This document shows, piece by piece, positions 13,501-25,500 of a DNA stretch of 64,000 nucleotides. The stretch comes from Paroedura picta (Eukaryota; Chordata; Lepidosauria; Squamata; Gekkonidae), in assembly GCF_049243985.1 (NCBI RefSeq), contig NC_135384.1, positions 14,318,501 to 14,382,500 of the forward strand. Direction: 5' to 3'. A program made the translations under genes and the position numbers. Every line of letters begins with the position of its first letter. Positions within the stretch are counted from its first letter, which is position 1. A model generated the notes under the pieces. That model saw nothing but the letters and a program-made list of their open reading frames with translations. It ran no database searches and was not told where the DNA came from.

Positions 13501-15511
13501 AGAAAACAACCAAACTGCATTTCTCCCTACCGTATGAACTTTCAGTTTATGAACTGGTTTCCTTAGCAAACTCCTGTTTTTTCAATATATACACATTTTA
13601 TATACCATTCAATAATTCATTCAAAGATGTACAAAGCCTGCTGAAGTTCATACAATATAACAATAATTAGTATCTATCCATTCCAATTTTCAAACTTATT
13701 TATGTTCATTTGTTTGTTTTTTTGTCTGTTCTACTTTTATGACACTGCTCCCTGTTCCAGCTGGCCCATGGCAGCTCACTACAAATACAACAATACAGAA
13801 GAAAAACGTCAATAGCCTTGAAAACCCCTCAGACCCTCTATCCCTGACTACCACCCCCTATCAGAAGCCATGTTGTTCCCTATACCAGCTGGCAACAACT
13901 CTCTTTTGAGCCCGGGAGATATAACAGGCAGGTACCAGCCACGATCACCAAGAATCAAAAAGGCGTTGGAAGGGCACCTTGGTTGAAATGGTGTATGCAC
14001 AGATTTTTACAGTTTTTCGAGATGCTCAAATGTAGTTAGGAACAGTTGGTGCTGAGGTTCGGGCTAGGATGCTATCAATATGCAGAAGCCATTCAGCTCT
14101 TCCTCCTGCTAGATGTGTACACTGATTATAAGAGTATATATTTGCACAGGCGATATGGGGTATATGTCATTTTTCAAAGTGGTTGTCAAAAGTGTGACAG
14201 GTGATGAGCCTCATCAATTCCAAATACATTAGTGAGCAGTTTAATTTATCATCTGAGCAGTGAAGTTTCCAATCAAAATATTCAGGCTGTTTCTTTAACT
14301 GATTTAAAAGCTTTAGTAAGCCCTGACTCAATCCAGCCTCTTAAGGGAAAGCCTCATTGTAGAGTTATGGAGTCCTCAACTGGCTCCAACTGTTGTCAAA
14401 GGAATAGGAAAGCAGCCAGGTCAAGAGAGGAGAAAGAGAGAGGGCAGATGTACAAATAAGTAAGATGTGACTATCTTCTGCTACCAAAGAGAGAATCAAG
14501 GCAGCAACACATCTCAGAGTCTAAACCAGTGAACCAAGGACTAATCTTTCCATGATTTCTATATTGGAGCTAAAGGCTTGGACCCACATAGGAACCTTCT
14601 ATCGGAGTGTAGCTGCCATTGTCTGAACGTTGATGGAATGTGATACAGTTTGATAGGAATAATCGGGAATAATTGATGAAAGTTGCTAAAAATAGAAAGA
14701 TAACTTTTTTTACATATGGAAGATGGAGAAGCTGATTCTTTTAAGATTCAGGGGGATGGCAAGTTACAGTGCCAGCAACAGGGTTGTGGATGTCCTGCAT
14801 GGTACAGGGGGTTGGATTGGATGACCCAGGTGGTCCCTTCCATTTCTATGATTGTATGTTTGGAACCAGAAATCAAAATATGAATCTATAGTCTGAACTT
14901 GGAAACTTCTAAGATAAACTTCCCTTCTCTATATATTCTGACTATTACTCACAACAAGAGAGAAAAAGCCGAGGGAGATTATTTTAGTAGGCACATACCT
15001 AAGACCAAATTATTTTTAAAGTAATGTGAATAGGATACATTTTTTTTATTTTTCTTACCTCTTTCTGCTCACCTAGGAAAGCTAGTCTCCCATACAGGGT
15101 TGAGGTAAGGATTAACAGGAAGAGAGAAGAGCCATGCAAGCCACTTTGGGTCCCATTGAGAAGAAAAGGGGGGGGGGGTGTCTCAGAAGCAAATAAAATG
15201 GAATGAAAACACAATCTGTGGCTCCTTACTCACTGACTGAACACAGTGATCAGATTTAGTCAAAGAAAAAAAATCAAAAATTCTTACGGAGGTTCATCAA
15301 CCACCATCCGTGCCGGGTGTTCGAGGAAAGATGGAGGGTTATTTAAGAAAGCAACTTGAGTGGTGATCCCACCAATGAGAAGGTCCCCTGGCTGATAAAA
15401 GTTGTGAGGAATCGGAAAGGGGTCATCGTATATGGAGCAATTAATGGAAGACATCCAACACACTACATGACAAGGCAGTACCAGCACCAGCAGTCGGAGC
15501 AGCAGCAGCAT
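4562..15511 (-). CDS. V2R-2, vomeronasal type-2 receptor, six exons, 873 codons
   Basis: Family C GPCR of vomeronasal neurons. Exons: 15511..15288, 13482..13191, 13102..12251, 12120..11893, 10398..10272 and 5460..4562, all with AG/GT borders and phases 2,0,0,0,1. Residues 1 to about 20 form the signal peptide. The venus-flytrap ligand domain runs to about residue 530 ([36 protein letters not shown]). Exon 5 gives the cysteine-rich module ([20 protein letters not shown]). Exon 6 has seven hydrophobic helices with the hallmark [18 protein letters not shown]. The ATG at 15511 is chosen because the frame upstream is closed. The donor after exon 5 is GTAAAA, weaker than the GTAAGA of V2R-3, -4 and -7. 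Intron 5 (4.8 kb) is swollen by an RTE LINE, a SINE, another LINE fragment and a local duplication. Every exon is open, so the gene looks functional. The ligand is unknown. Confidence 0.9.
5495..7755 (+). mobile_element. RTE/Bov-B-like LINE, 5' truncated, in V2R-2 intron 5
   Basis: Antisense to the host gene. Reverse transcriptase motifs are readable in pieces: [20 protein letters not shown] and [16 protein letters not shown], with the YADD catalytic box at about 6970-6982, then [10 protein letters not shown] near 7410-7440. The 3' end carries the Bov-B style tail GGGTCGGACACAACTGA at about 7718. The frame is broken in several places, so the copy is dead. It begins only about 35 nt upstream of the exon 6 acceptor. 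Compared with V2R-4, the insertion replaced some 350 nt of intron. Confidence 0.88.
8185..8460 (+). mobile_element. Squamate tRNA-type SINE
   Basis: Begins with a decayed tRNA-like head (TAATGGTTAAGGATGC) and passes through CTCTCTCAGCCTCACCTGCC. It ends with GTGGCATATAGGAACCAACG and a CTT-rich tail. It lies in V2R-2 intron 5. The same family occurs inverted at 40080-40315, 54345-54440 and 58895-59825. Confidence 0.8.
8984..10251. repeat. Direct duplication (8984-9233 and 10011-10251) flanking a LINE fragment
   Basis: About 245 nt of intron 5 just upstream of V2R-2 exon 5 occurs twice, 1027 nt apart, both copies starting ACTATG(T/C)TACTTTTGC. The LINE piece 9234-10010 lies between them. V2R-4 has a single copy (34195-34290, then 35030-35060). 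The left copy keeps ancestral bases that the right copy lost (TTCCATTATTTCTGG), so this is a later duplication or an unusually long target-site duplication. Confidence 0.8.
9234..10010 (+). mobile_element. LINE 3' fragment with zinc-finger-like C terminus, clade uncertain
   Basis: The reading frame 9543-9836 ends a LINE ORF2-like protein and holds a C-x-C...E-T-x-E-H-x-x-x-x-C cluster ([18 protein letters not shown]), the pattern of the C-terminal zinc knuckle of several LINE clades. An A/T-rich 3' UTR ends in ATAATAATAAAGACTT. A bare fragment without a reverse transcriptase domain cannot be assigned to a clade by eye. Confidence 0.55.
13730..13870 (-). mobile_element. Degraded L2-type 3' end
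   Basis: Resembles the inverted 3' end of L2 seen at 20640 and 48300 (tail followed by CAGCTCACTACAAAT). It lies in V2R-2 intron 1. Strongly decayed, so a weak call. Confidence 0.35.
14045..14123 (+). mobile_element. Short L2 reverse-transcriptase fragment
   Basis: Encodes [20 protein letters not shown], the L2 segment that normally reads ...YADDTQL. It sits inside otherwise conserved intron 1 sequence (compare V2R-5 near 51400). It is nearly the exact reverse complement of about 21687-21765 in V2R-3 intron 5, down to the same unusual bases after YA. Confidence 0.7.
14750..14870 (+). mobile_element. CR1 LINE 3' tail
   Basis: Shows GGGGGTTGGATTGGATGACCC and GGTCCCTTCCATTTCTATGATT, the CR1 3' terminal motifs. 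Located in V2R-2 intron 1. Confidence 0.8.
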
Positions 15512-16944
15512 CTTGATGACAAGACTTCCTTTCCAGCTGATGACTACCAGTTTTCCATCTCCAATGTCATATCACTTCAGTTTTGTCTCATTATCCCTGA
15601 TGTGGTTGATGACTTAAAAACAAAAGAGACCCTAAGATGAAGGGCAGTGACTTCCTGCTGCTCCTCCAGTAGAATTCCTTTCCTAGCAGTGCTTGGATGT
15701 TTAAAATGGATCAGTATATGAAAATAATAAAAATAGTTTTGTTCATTTTATGGTTTGAGAGTAAAAATCAAATCTCCTCTTATATTACAGGAGCCTTGAT
15801 GATTATTTGATTTCTAAAAGGCAGCATTTGTACTGCACTGGTTGTTAGCTGACAGATTTTTCATATGTGCAATTTTCTTCAGATTTTCTTTTTAAAAAAC
15901 CAAAACAATTGGTTGAACAGAAGGGATAAAGTACAATAATATGCAGAGAAGTTATTTTTTTCCTTTTTTTTAAAGAAACAATATATGATACCAACTTTAA
16001 ATTAAACTGGGAAAGGGGAATACAGTTGATGATCTGAGCCCTGTCTATTTCTAGATGCAGTTCTGATAAAAAGACATCTTTTTGTGCAAATTAAATAAAG
16101 TTCTTATTATTTCCCTTGTTAGTGACTGGAGGAAATCCATTGCAAACTAAGAAGAAAGCAGTCATTTTAAGTATTTGGTTGGAGATAATTTCATCCCAAT
16201 GAGGACCGCCTTGGGACTTCACACCTGCTACCCTGTAAACTAGAGTTGTGAACAAGAAGATTTGTTGTCTCCAGTGTTCTAACAGGCCACCTGATTCCTC
16301 TGTATTTCTCCACCTGTGTCCATTTGGAACCATTGACATTTATTGATAATATTTTGTCCACTAGTAGGGGGAAAAATGATCTTTTCAGGAGCTTTCTGAG
16401 GAGACTCACATTGGTCATGATATCTGAACAGTGGCATTTGGAATAATTCTGACTTCTTTTATCTCCAGTTCTCTGTGCACTGTAGTATATATTTAAAAAA
16501 TCCTTCAGAAAGGGGCATCCCTTTGCACCTCTGATGGCGGAAGCATGACCTTGTATCAGTTGAAATAACAAAGGACTCCATTGGTTGTGCTGGGTTTGGA
16601 TCTAACTGATCCTTCTTTTAAACCCTGGCTGCAATGTTTTCTGCAGTGTATATTTTAGCTTCCCAGAAAGCTGAGTACTGAATTTAGTCTCTAAAAATGG
16701 CTAATATTTTTAACACATGCAGAGGACATTAAATGGTCACAAAAATGTTGTATCCAAACACTGTCTCCCCCAATTTGGACAGCCGTTCAACTGCTTTTCC
16801 TTCTCTTCTAGCTTCCACTTCCTTCTTTTTGAAGGTGCTGGAAATGAGCAAGAAAGGCAAGCTTTCCCCTTTCTGTCACAGACTGTTTACGCATTAGGGA
16901 TGTTCAAATTTTTATTTTTAAAGTGTTTAGGGGTTTTTATTTTG

Positions 16945-17497
16945 TCCTATCCTGATATCAAGCTTATATCGTTGTAGTTTAAACCCATTACTGCGTAACC
17001 TCTCCTCTGCAGCCAATGGAAACAGCATCCTGCCCTCCTCCAAGTGACAACCTTTCAAATATTTAAAGAGGGCTATCATGTCGCCTCTCAACCTCCTTTT
17101 CTCCAGGCTGAACATTCCCAAGTCCCTCAACCTATCTTCATAGGGCTTGGTCCCTTGGCCCCAGATCATCTTCGTTGCTCTCCTCTGTACCCTTTCAATT
17201 TTATCTACCTCCTTCTTGAAGTGAGGCCTCCAGAACTGCACACAGTACTCCAGGTGTGGTCTGACCAGTGCCGTATACAATGGGACTATGACATCTTGTG
17301 ATTTTGATGTGATGCCCCTGTTGATACAGCCCAAAATGGTATTCGCCTTTTTTACCGCTGCATCACACTGCCTGCTCATGTTTAGTTTACAATCCACAAG
17401 TACCCCAAGATCTCGTTTACACACAGTGCTACCTAGAAGCATATCCCCCATCCAGTAGGCATGCTTTTCATTTTTCTGACCCAGATGCAGAACTTTA
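16945..17497 (-). mobile_element. CR1 LINE fragment lacking its 3' end
   Basis: The minus strand encodes the C-terminal CR1 ORF2 region ([56 protein letters not shown]). It parallels the copy at 22634-23440. Unusually for a LINE, the 3' terminus is missing: similarity stops near 16945, before the 3' UTR and ATTCTATG tail, and both ends are cut. Confidence 0.88.
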
Positions 17498-17544
17498 AGG
17501 AAAACTATAGAAGGTTTGCTGAAATGGGATATAATTACTCCAAA

Positions 17545-17910
17545 TCAATCCATCTATAATGCCCCCCTAGGGCCAGTCCTGAAAACAGATGATGAAACAT
17601 GACAGTAGACTTCCTTGCACTTAATGCAGTGACTCCTTGAGTTGCTCCCATCCTGGCCAAACACAACAAGATCCTGGCTGCCATTGCTTTGGTTGCACGC
17701 TACTACAGTGTCTTGGATCTGGCTAATGCATTTCACTCAAATAGATTACACTAGTATTACACAAAATGCATATTCGTTTTAGGCAGCTTGCCAGATTGCC
17801 AAAGCAGTCCATCCTTCCTCTTCCACAATGGACTGTTATATCTACATAGCATTAGACCCTACTGTGAAGGGGAGAATATTGGAAGTTGAGAGAATTTGTG
17901 GTACTAGATA
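17545..17910 (+). mobile_element. Retroviral-like pol (reverse transcriptase) fossil
   Basis: A short broken stretch with the look of an endogenous retrovirus polymerase: SVLDLANAF, then farther on a LPDCQSSPSFLFHN-like piece matching the usual LPQG...SP..FHN region. No LTRs or other parts are recognisable beside it. Old, with several breaks. The family within retroviruses cannot be fixed by eye. Confidence 0.5.
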
Positions 17911-18090
17911 TGCAGCAAAGAACTGTTTCCACAGTTAGATTGTTATTTCCCAGCCCTGAGGGTTGCAGTACTTTTTTGTGCCACTTCCAATTTAAATAAG
18001 GTGTAAAAGCATTATTTCCTCTTGGTGAGCCATCTTCTGCTTTATGTTGTCAGTCAGCTATAAGGTTGGTAGGTCTACTATGCTCTCCAT

Positions 18091-18271
18091 GACCGTTTAT
18101 GCACTGGGAACTTCACTGCCCCACCCCCTCATCAGGAGCACAGATAGGGAGTGGATGAGGTGCACCAGGCCAAATGCTCCCCCATGTGGGTGCAGGAAGA
18201 GGTGGAGCAACCTGCCACGACTAAAACTCCAGCCTGGAGCCCAGCATGAAACCTCCAGTGCATAAACGGTC
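18091..18271. mobile_element. 181-bp inverted-repeat DNA element (MITE), copy 1
   Basis: Begins GACCGTTTATGCACTGG and ends with the exact reverse complement, giving 17-bp perfect terminal inverted repeats. It is flanked by CAT on both sides, a possible 3-bp target duplication. A second 181-bp copy sits at 56078-56258. It has no coding capacity. A 3-bp duplication would fit PIF/Harbinger or CACTA relatives; the superfamily is an inference. Confidence 0.82.
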
Positions 18272-18953
18272 CATAGTAGGCTTTTGCTGAGAGTTCTTTT
18301 GAGGAGCCAAATAAAAATTACTGAACAATTCAAATCTGCCTCGAGGGCAGTTTGTTTGGCATGTTCAAAAGCTCACACCTTGAATAAATCTTTGTTGGTC
18401 TTAAAGGAGTGAATATGCTTTGCCAATCAGGATATATGGTTTTGGAAAGTGTCTTTATTCCCAAGTGGAAAGCATGTAACATACACGTAGCAGAACTACA
18501 TACAAAGGCAGGGGTTCACATATATAAAATGCCAGAATATCTACCTTCCTCCTCCCTCCCATGGGAAGGTGATGCATTGCGTTTCAAAGAGGACTAAACA
18601 TTCCCTCTAATCAAGGTATCAGACACAGGAGGGCAGCTAAGCTGAAGGGAGTACAGCCTTAGTGTGGGAAGCAGCATTAACTAGGGAATGCAGCCTTGAG
18701 GTGTGAAGGGAACCAACACTGTGATGCATCCACTGTCAGGCAAACCATACAGCTTTGATCATCTATTACAGAAATCAATTAGATCCACATGGCAGAATAC
18801 CCAGGATTCTGACATCACCCTTTGAAGGAGGGACTGGGGATGCTTGCACTGACAAAGGTCCTTATTTTTATATTCTATTTCTGAATTTCATTTATGTATA
18901 TTTGGTACTATTGATTTTACATTTTGTTTCTGAGTTTAATCTCTGGATGTATA

Positions 18954-19210
18954 AAAAGCTAAAGGTATCCCCTGTGCAAGCACCGAGTCATGTCTGACCC
19001 TTGGGGTGACGCACTCTAGCATTTTCATGGCAGACTCAATATGGGGTGGTTTGCCAGTGCCTTCCCCAGTCATTACCGTTTACGTGCCAGCAAGCTGGGA
19101 ACTCATTTTACCGACCTCGGAAGGATGGAAGGCTGAGTCAACCTTGAGCCAGCTACTGGGATTGAACTCCCAGCCTCATGGTCAGAGCTTTCAGACAAGA
19201 GGCTCTTTAC
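18954..19210 (+). mobile_element. SINE with intact 13-bp target-site duplication
   Basis: The non-coding element reads CACCGAGTCATGTCTGACCC, then GGTTTGCCAGTGCCTTCCCC and ATTGAACTCCCAGCCTCATG, a dispersed squamate SINE type. CTCTGGATGTATA occurs exactly at 18941-18953 and again at 19211-19223, so the insertion boundaries are clear. Confidence 0.82.
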
Positions 19211-19572
19211 CTCTGGATGTATAGTACACTTTAATTAAATTAAAATAATTATAACTTAATGAACAAACAGACAAGCCACACCTTCACATTGGTACTCACA
19301 AAAACTACTAAACAGTGTGAAGGGAAAATGTTACTTAAAAAGCCCTTTGCAACTTCATCTGCATGAAAACTTTCTGTGTATTAAAAGTATGATTACTGAA
19401 ATAGGATTTCGTTATTAAAAAAAAAAAAACTGATCTGCTACAAAACTACAGAACCAGGATTCATACTGATGGCACTAGGAGGTAGGGAAAAAATTACACA
19501 GAGATTCTTGTTTCCTTACACACAGACACTGGCCTTCAGCCAAAATCTGCTTCCAAGAAAGAAGAGAGATTT

Positions 19573-22500
19573 TCAATTTTTCCTAATCATCTGCTCTCGA
19601 CTGTTCAGCTCTGGCCTCAGTAAAATGATGTAGCATTTTGGAGAAAAGATGCAACCCAGTAAGCCAGCACCAGATGATAAGATTGAGAAGATCTCCACAG
19701 CCACCATGAATTTTCCGTTAGAGCTCAAATAACTTGGAACAAAGGAAAACCAAACACTGCAAAATACCAGCATACTAAATGTGATGAACTTAGCTTCATT
19801 AAAACTGCCAGGTAACTTCCTGGCAAGAAAAGCCACTGTAAAGCTGACAAGGGCCAGAAAGCCCAGATAGCCAAGGACGCAATAAAACATGACAGTAGAA
19901 CCCTCATTACATTCCAGAATGATTTCCCTGGGTTGGGAATGCATATTAATTTGAGGGAACGGAGGGGATATGCAGACCCAAAGAGTACAAATAACTGCTT
20001 GAATTAAGGAGCCAGAGAGGACTATGGTATGGGCCAGTTTTTTACCCACCCATTTCTTCATGTGGGACCCTGGTTTGGTGGCCATGAAGGCCAAGACCAC
20101 AGTGAAAGTTTTGGCCAAGACACTGGAAAGAGCCACACAGAAGCTGAGGCTGAAAGTAATTTGACGCAGAAGGCAGGTCACCTTCCTTGGCTTTCCAATG
20201 AACAGCAAGGAGCTGAGGAAACAAAGTTGGAGGGAGAGGAGGAGAATATATGTAAGGCTTCGGTTGTTGGCTTTCACAATGGGAGTATTCTTATATTTCA
20301 TGAAGGTTCCAAGCACCAAAGCTGTGACTAGTGAAAAAGACAGAGCCAACATCACAAAAATTAGCCCTAAAGTTTCTTTGTACGAAAGGTAAATTGTGGT
20401 CTTCAAAATGCATTGATGATGTCTTTCACTGGGGTAGTGATCATCTGGACATTTGACACAGACATCCATATCTGGAGGGTTCAAAAGATCCTTTTCAGTA
20501 TTTCAAGGCTGTGATTAGTATCTAAGAGACAATAATATGCATAAGCTGGAAATTAATGCTGAGCCCTTCTTTGTCCTTCTCCACCCGCTTACGTACCCAT
20601 CAATGTATTGAGGTAATGGTATAGCTAATAATTTCATTTATTTTTATTATAATCCGCCCTCCCTTCTAGCTCAGGGCAGCTTACAGATACCATAGGAATA
20701 ATACAGTATAATTCAAGAACTCAAATAAGTACAGCAATAATAGTAGTTTCAATAACAATTCTGTAACTTCTTCTGTAATGATTCCAACATTAACTATAAC
20801 AACCTCAACCTGTTAACTATGGTCCCATAGGTTGATCAATTCAGGTTTCATTCATGGGAAGGGGTTTCTGGGGAGCCCTGCATATGTTTTTAGTTTGGTT
20901 GATCTCACCCAAATGCCTGGCAGAAGATCTTCATTTTACATGCTGTGCAGAACTACAATAGCTCAGGAAGATCCCTGATTTCTTTGGGGGATTAATTCTT
21001 CTAGGTGGGGACAAGGATAGAGAAAGCTGTGGCCCTGATTGAGTTCAGACATGCTTCTTTAGGGCCAGGGACCACAGTGGCAGAGCGTAGAGCTCTTTGA
21101 GGGGTAAAGATAGTGAGGAATCTCCTCAAGTACACTGGGCCCAGACCACATATGACTTTGAAGGTGATAACCAAGACTTTAAGTCTGATCTGGAATTCAA
21201 TTGGTAATCAGTGCAGTTGTTGGAAAGCGGGCCGAATGTGGGACCTCCATGGTGTTCTTGTGAGGGCCCTAGCAACTGCATTCTGCACCAGCTGTAGTTT
21301 CCAGATCAAGGTTAAGGGTAGGCCTCCATAGAGCGATTCACAAAAGTCCAGTCTAGAGATGACCATCACATGGATCACTGTGGCTAGGTTTTCTAGGGCC
21401 AAATAGAGCACTAGTAGTTTGACTTTGTATAGGTGGTAGAAATCCAGTTGTGACTGTAGTGGGCTACTGGAGTGGGCCACTGATAGCTGCACTCCTCCCA
21501 GTGGAGTGGGCCACTGATAGCTACACTCATTCCAGGATGGGCAAACACACTTCCTCAAATGGATGATTTATCCCCAGCCATAGCACCTCCGTCTTTGAAG
21601 GGTTGAGCTTCAGATGACTCTGCTTGAGCCACCTTGTCACTGTTTCCAGATATCTGGCTAAGGCTTTTGGGGTAGAATCAGGGTACACATCTAGCAGGAG
21701 GAAGAGCTGAATGGCTTATGCATATTGATAGCATCCTAGCCTGAACCTCAGCACCAACTGAGTAAGAGGGTGCATAAAGATGTTAAATAAAATTGGAAAG
21801 GGGACCACTCCTTTTGGGATTCCACATGTATGTTGCTGGTAGCTTGATTGCCTCCCTCCTATTGCTACCCTCTGTGACCGCAGAGAAAGGAGATCAGCCA
21901 CTGGAGGGCCGTCCCATGTATCCCGACATCAGCAAGGCAGTGAGCTAGAAGCTCATGTTCCACTGAGTCAAATACTGTTGTGAGGTCTAATAGCACAAGC
22001 AGGATTTATCCATCTCAGTCTAGCTGATGGTGAAAGTTTTGTGACAGGCCAGTTACGGGATTAAGAGATAAATGATCTCAAAAGTCTGTTTGTAGGAGAA
22101 GTTTATAATGTTGTGGATGCATTGATTTCGAAAGGGATAGTAATCACCTGGTTATTTTCCCCAGACATCAAAATCTTTTTTAAAAGGGAATAATTTCAGT
22201 GACTAAAAGATCATTGTCATTATAAACTAGAAAAAGATTCCACCTTCTTCTGCTTGCTACTCATGTATGTATTATATGTCGAACAGCCTTGGTGGTGAGT
22301 CACTCAGTCAGCTGATTAAAAAGACAATGCATCGTCTGTAAGTGTCTATCTTTCTCCATTACTCTCTTTACTATCGTAAAACAACATTTCATCAAATGTC
22401 ATATTAGTGAATCTGATTCTTTTTAGCATATACACAGGGAAAGGAACGTGGAGATAGGACACTGGGAAGAATGGAAAGAGGCAGTTTCTTGTTCTACTGA

Positions 22501-25500
22501 AAGAGTAACTGGTTTTATCTATCTGTAAGACAGTCCAGATCAACCCATGTGAGCTTCTGCAACTATATCACCAGTACCATTAAAAGTCATATGGGAACGA
22601 CAGAAGGACGTTGGGAAGGAGATGGGAAGAAAGGAATCACAGAATCACAAAATCATAGAGTTAGAAGGGGCCACACAGGCCATCTACTCCAACCCTCTGC
22701 TCAAGCAGGATCAGCCCAAAGCATCCTAAAGCATCAAGAAAAGTGTGTATCCAACCTTTGTTTGAAGACTGCCAGTGAGGGGGAGCTCACTACCTCCTTA
22801 GACAGCCTATTCCACTGCTGAACTACTCTAATTGTGAAACATTTTTTCCTGATATGTAGCCTATATTGTTGTAGTTGAAACCCATTACTGCGCGTCCTTT
22901 CCTCTGCACCCAACGGAAATAGCATCCTGCCCTCCTCTAAGTGACAACCTTTCAAATACTTAAAGAGGGCTATCATGTCCCGTCTTAACCTCCTTTTCTC
23001 CAGGCTGAACATTCCCAAGTCCCTCAACCTATCTTCATAGGGCTTGGTCCCTTGGCCCCAGATCATCCTCGTCACTCTCCTCTGTAACCTTTCAATTTTA
23101 TCCACATCCTTCTTGAAGTGAGGCCTCCAGAACTGCACACAGTACTCCAAGTGTGGTCTGACCAGTGCCGTATACAATGGGACTATGACATCTTGTGATT
23201 TTGATGTGATGCCCCTGTTGATACAGCCCAAAATGGCATTCACTTTTTTTACCACTGCATCACACTGCCTGCTCATGTTTAGTTTACAATCCACAAGTAC
23301 CCCAAGGTCTCATTCACACAGTGTTACCTAGAAGCGTATCCCCCATCCAGTAGGCATGCATTTCATTTTTCTGACCCAGATGTAGAACTTTACACTTATC
23401 TTTATTAAATTGCACTTTGTTCTCATTTGCCCCCCCCCCCTTTTTAGGAGAACACTACCCTACAGATTTAAGAATCTGAACGACATGCCAACTTTTCCTT
23501 TCCATGTTACAAGAGCATGGGCTTAAGCACCACTAATCAGGTATTCTTAACTTTTCAACTGAATAATGTTTGAGGTCAATGGCATGTTTGAAACCAACAA
23601 ATTTTATTTTTGGGTATATTAATTCACTGGTATTCAGAATCATAGAAACATAGAATCATAGAATAATAGAGTTGGAAGGGTCCTCCTGGGTCATCTAGTC
23701 CAACCCCCTGTGCTATTCAGGACACTCACAACCCTATCACTCATCCACTGTAATCTGCCACCCTCTTGAATCTTCACAGAATCAGCCTCTCCATCAGATG
23801 GCTATCCAGCCTCTGTTTAAAAATTTCCAAAGATGTAGAACCCACCAAGGGTTCTACAAAGATGTAGAACCCTTGGTGGCACACAAGGCGTGTCAGTGGG
23901 GCAGGGCTGAAAGACACCTTTTAAGGCACCATGTGCAGCCAGCCTGGCCACTCCACCCAGATTGCTGTCAGGACATCTTCCCGCCTCCCAATTACCTGGT
24001 TCATTTGTTGGTGTTTATTGTTGGGGGTTAATTCACTGTTTAAAAAAAAATGTCACAGATATGGATTAGGGAGAACAAGAAGGAGCCTGTTGGGCAGGGA
24101 GCCAGTATGTATACTAAACTCCCTGAGGTGTTGGTAAGAATGTGGCTGATCCTGCTGGGTGGCCAGGGGCTCGAAGCCAAGCGACTGAGGGAACCAAATA
24201 AGATGGGCATCCTGGTAAGGTTGCTTCCCACATAGAGAGCACCAGAGGTAAGGGACTGGCCTTCCTGGCTGGGAAAATGTGGTCCCAGGGTGTCTCTGGG
24301 CTCCAAGTTGTGTGCAGCCAGATGGCTGTGGGGTGTGGGTGTCCTCTCAGGAGTCCCAAATTGGGCTGACCCTCTGTTATGGCTTGGATGTAATAAAAAG
24401 CTGTGGACATATTAACACCATTCCTGAGAGGTGTGTCTTATTTGGCATCAGTGCCATCCTGCAAATCAAGCCGTTCTACTTGTCATGAACTTTTTCTAGA
24501 TGTTTAGGCAGAATTTCTTTTGAATTAATTTCATCCCATTGTTTCTCTCTTGCCCATCCCTCCTGGGCAAGAAAGAAGAACTCTGCTCCATCCTCTACAT
24601 GGCTGCCTTTTAAATACTCTGAGATGGTTATCAGATTCCCTCTCAGTCGTCTCCTCTCCAGGCTAAAAATTCATAGATCTTATGAATTCCTTTCATTCAA
24701 TCTTGGCTATAGTTGCTCAGTTACTTATGCCTCTTGACTCTAACTAGACCTTCTTGGCAACTAACTCAACCAGAATCAAATTTAGTTAGTCTTAAAGGTG
24801 TCACTAGACTCATACTTTGTTTTATTGCTTCAGACTAACATGGCCATCCAAATGAATCTAAATTTTTAACTATTTGTTATGTAGGGTGGTGGCTTTAAGA
24901 CTATGATATATATCCAAGTAGAAAGAAGTGGTCAAAGCTCTATAGCCTATATTTGAGGTCACACCTGTCTGTTATCCTAGAATGGCAGATGTGTAGGATT
25001 AATTCTATGTCAAGGAAAGTTGCATTTCCTCCTCTCCAGTTATTCTTGTTGGTTTTAAAAGAATGTTTTACAACATGTCTCTTACCCTTGTTCTCAGAGA
25101 CCATCCCTTCTGGACAGGGAGAACAATCATAGCAGCAAAATTTCTCTCCTTCCTTCTTTGTCTTGCTGTAGCCAGGCTGGCAAGGGTCATTGCAGACAGA
25201 AATAGGAAGCACCTGACCATAAACAGAAAGGGAGGGTAGCACTGAATAATTGTTTTTTGACAATGGGTAGCCTGACATAATTTTTCTTTTGGGGGGGGGA
25301 GTAATTATGATGTCATAGAAAACAAATTAGCACTTTGTATTAAGCAGGAGGTTTCCTGGGATGTCACTAATCATTCGTCAATCATAAAGTGACAGAAATA
25401 TGTTTAATTAAGATTAAGATATGCAATACATAGATGGAAATTATCAACATGTTTTACTCCCATTATGATTAGAAATGTAAATATTTGAATAAAAATAAGC

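Larger units (their letters stand above)
15512..19572. other. Spacer between V2R-2 and V2R-3
   Basis: No host gene seen. The stretch 15850-16340 recurs upstream of V2R-3 (29690-30180), so it is part of the duplicated 5' flank; 16740-16925 recurs at 30220-30380. The rest holds a CR1 fragment, a retroviral-like pol fossil, a 181-bp inverted-repeat element and a SINE. I see nothing recognisable in 18275-18950 beyond a common repeat tail near 18375 (AATAAATCTTTGTTGGTCTT). Confidence 0.65.

Noticed and set aside
16884-16930. GACTGTTTACGCATTAGGG as an end of the 181-bp MITE family (also 30333)
   Set aside because: Only a loose terminus match, with no partner inverted repeat within reach; kept as a remark only.
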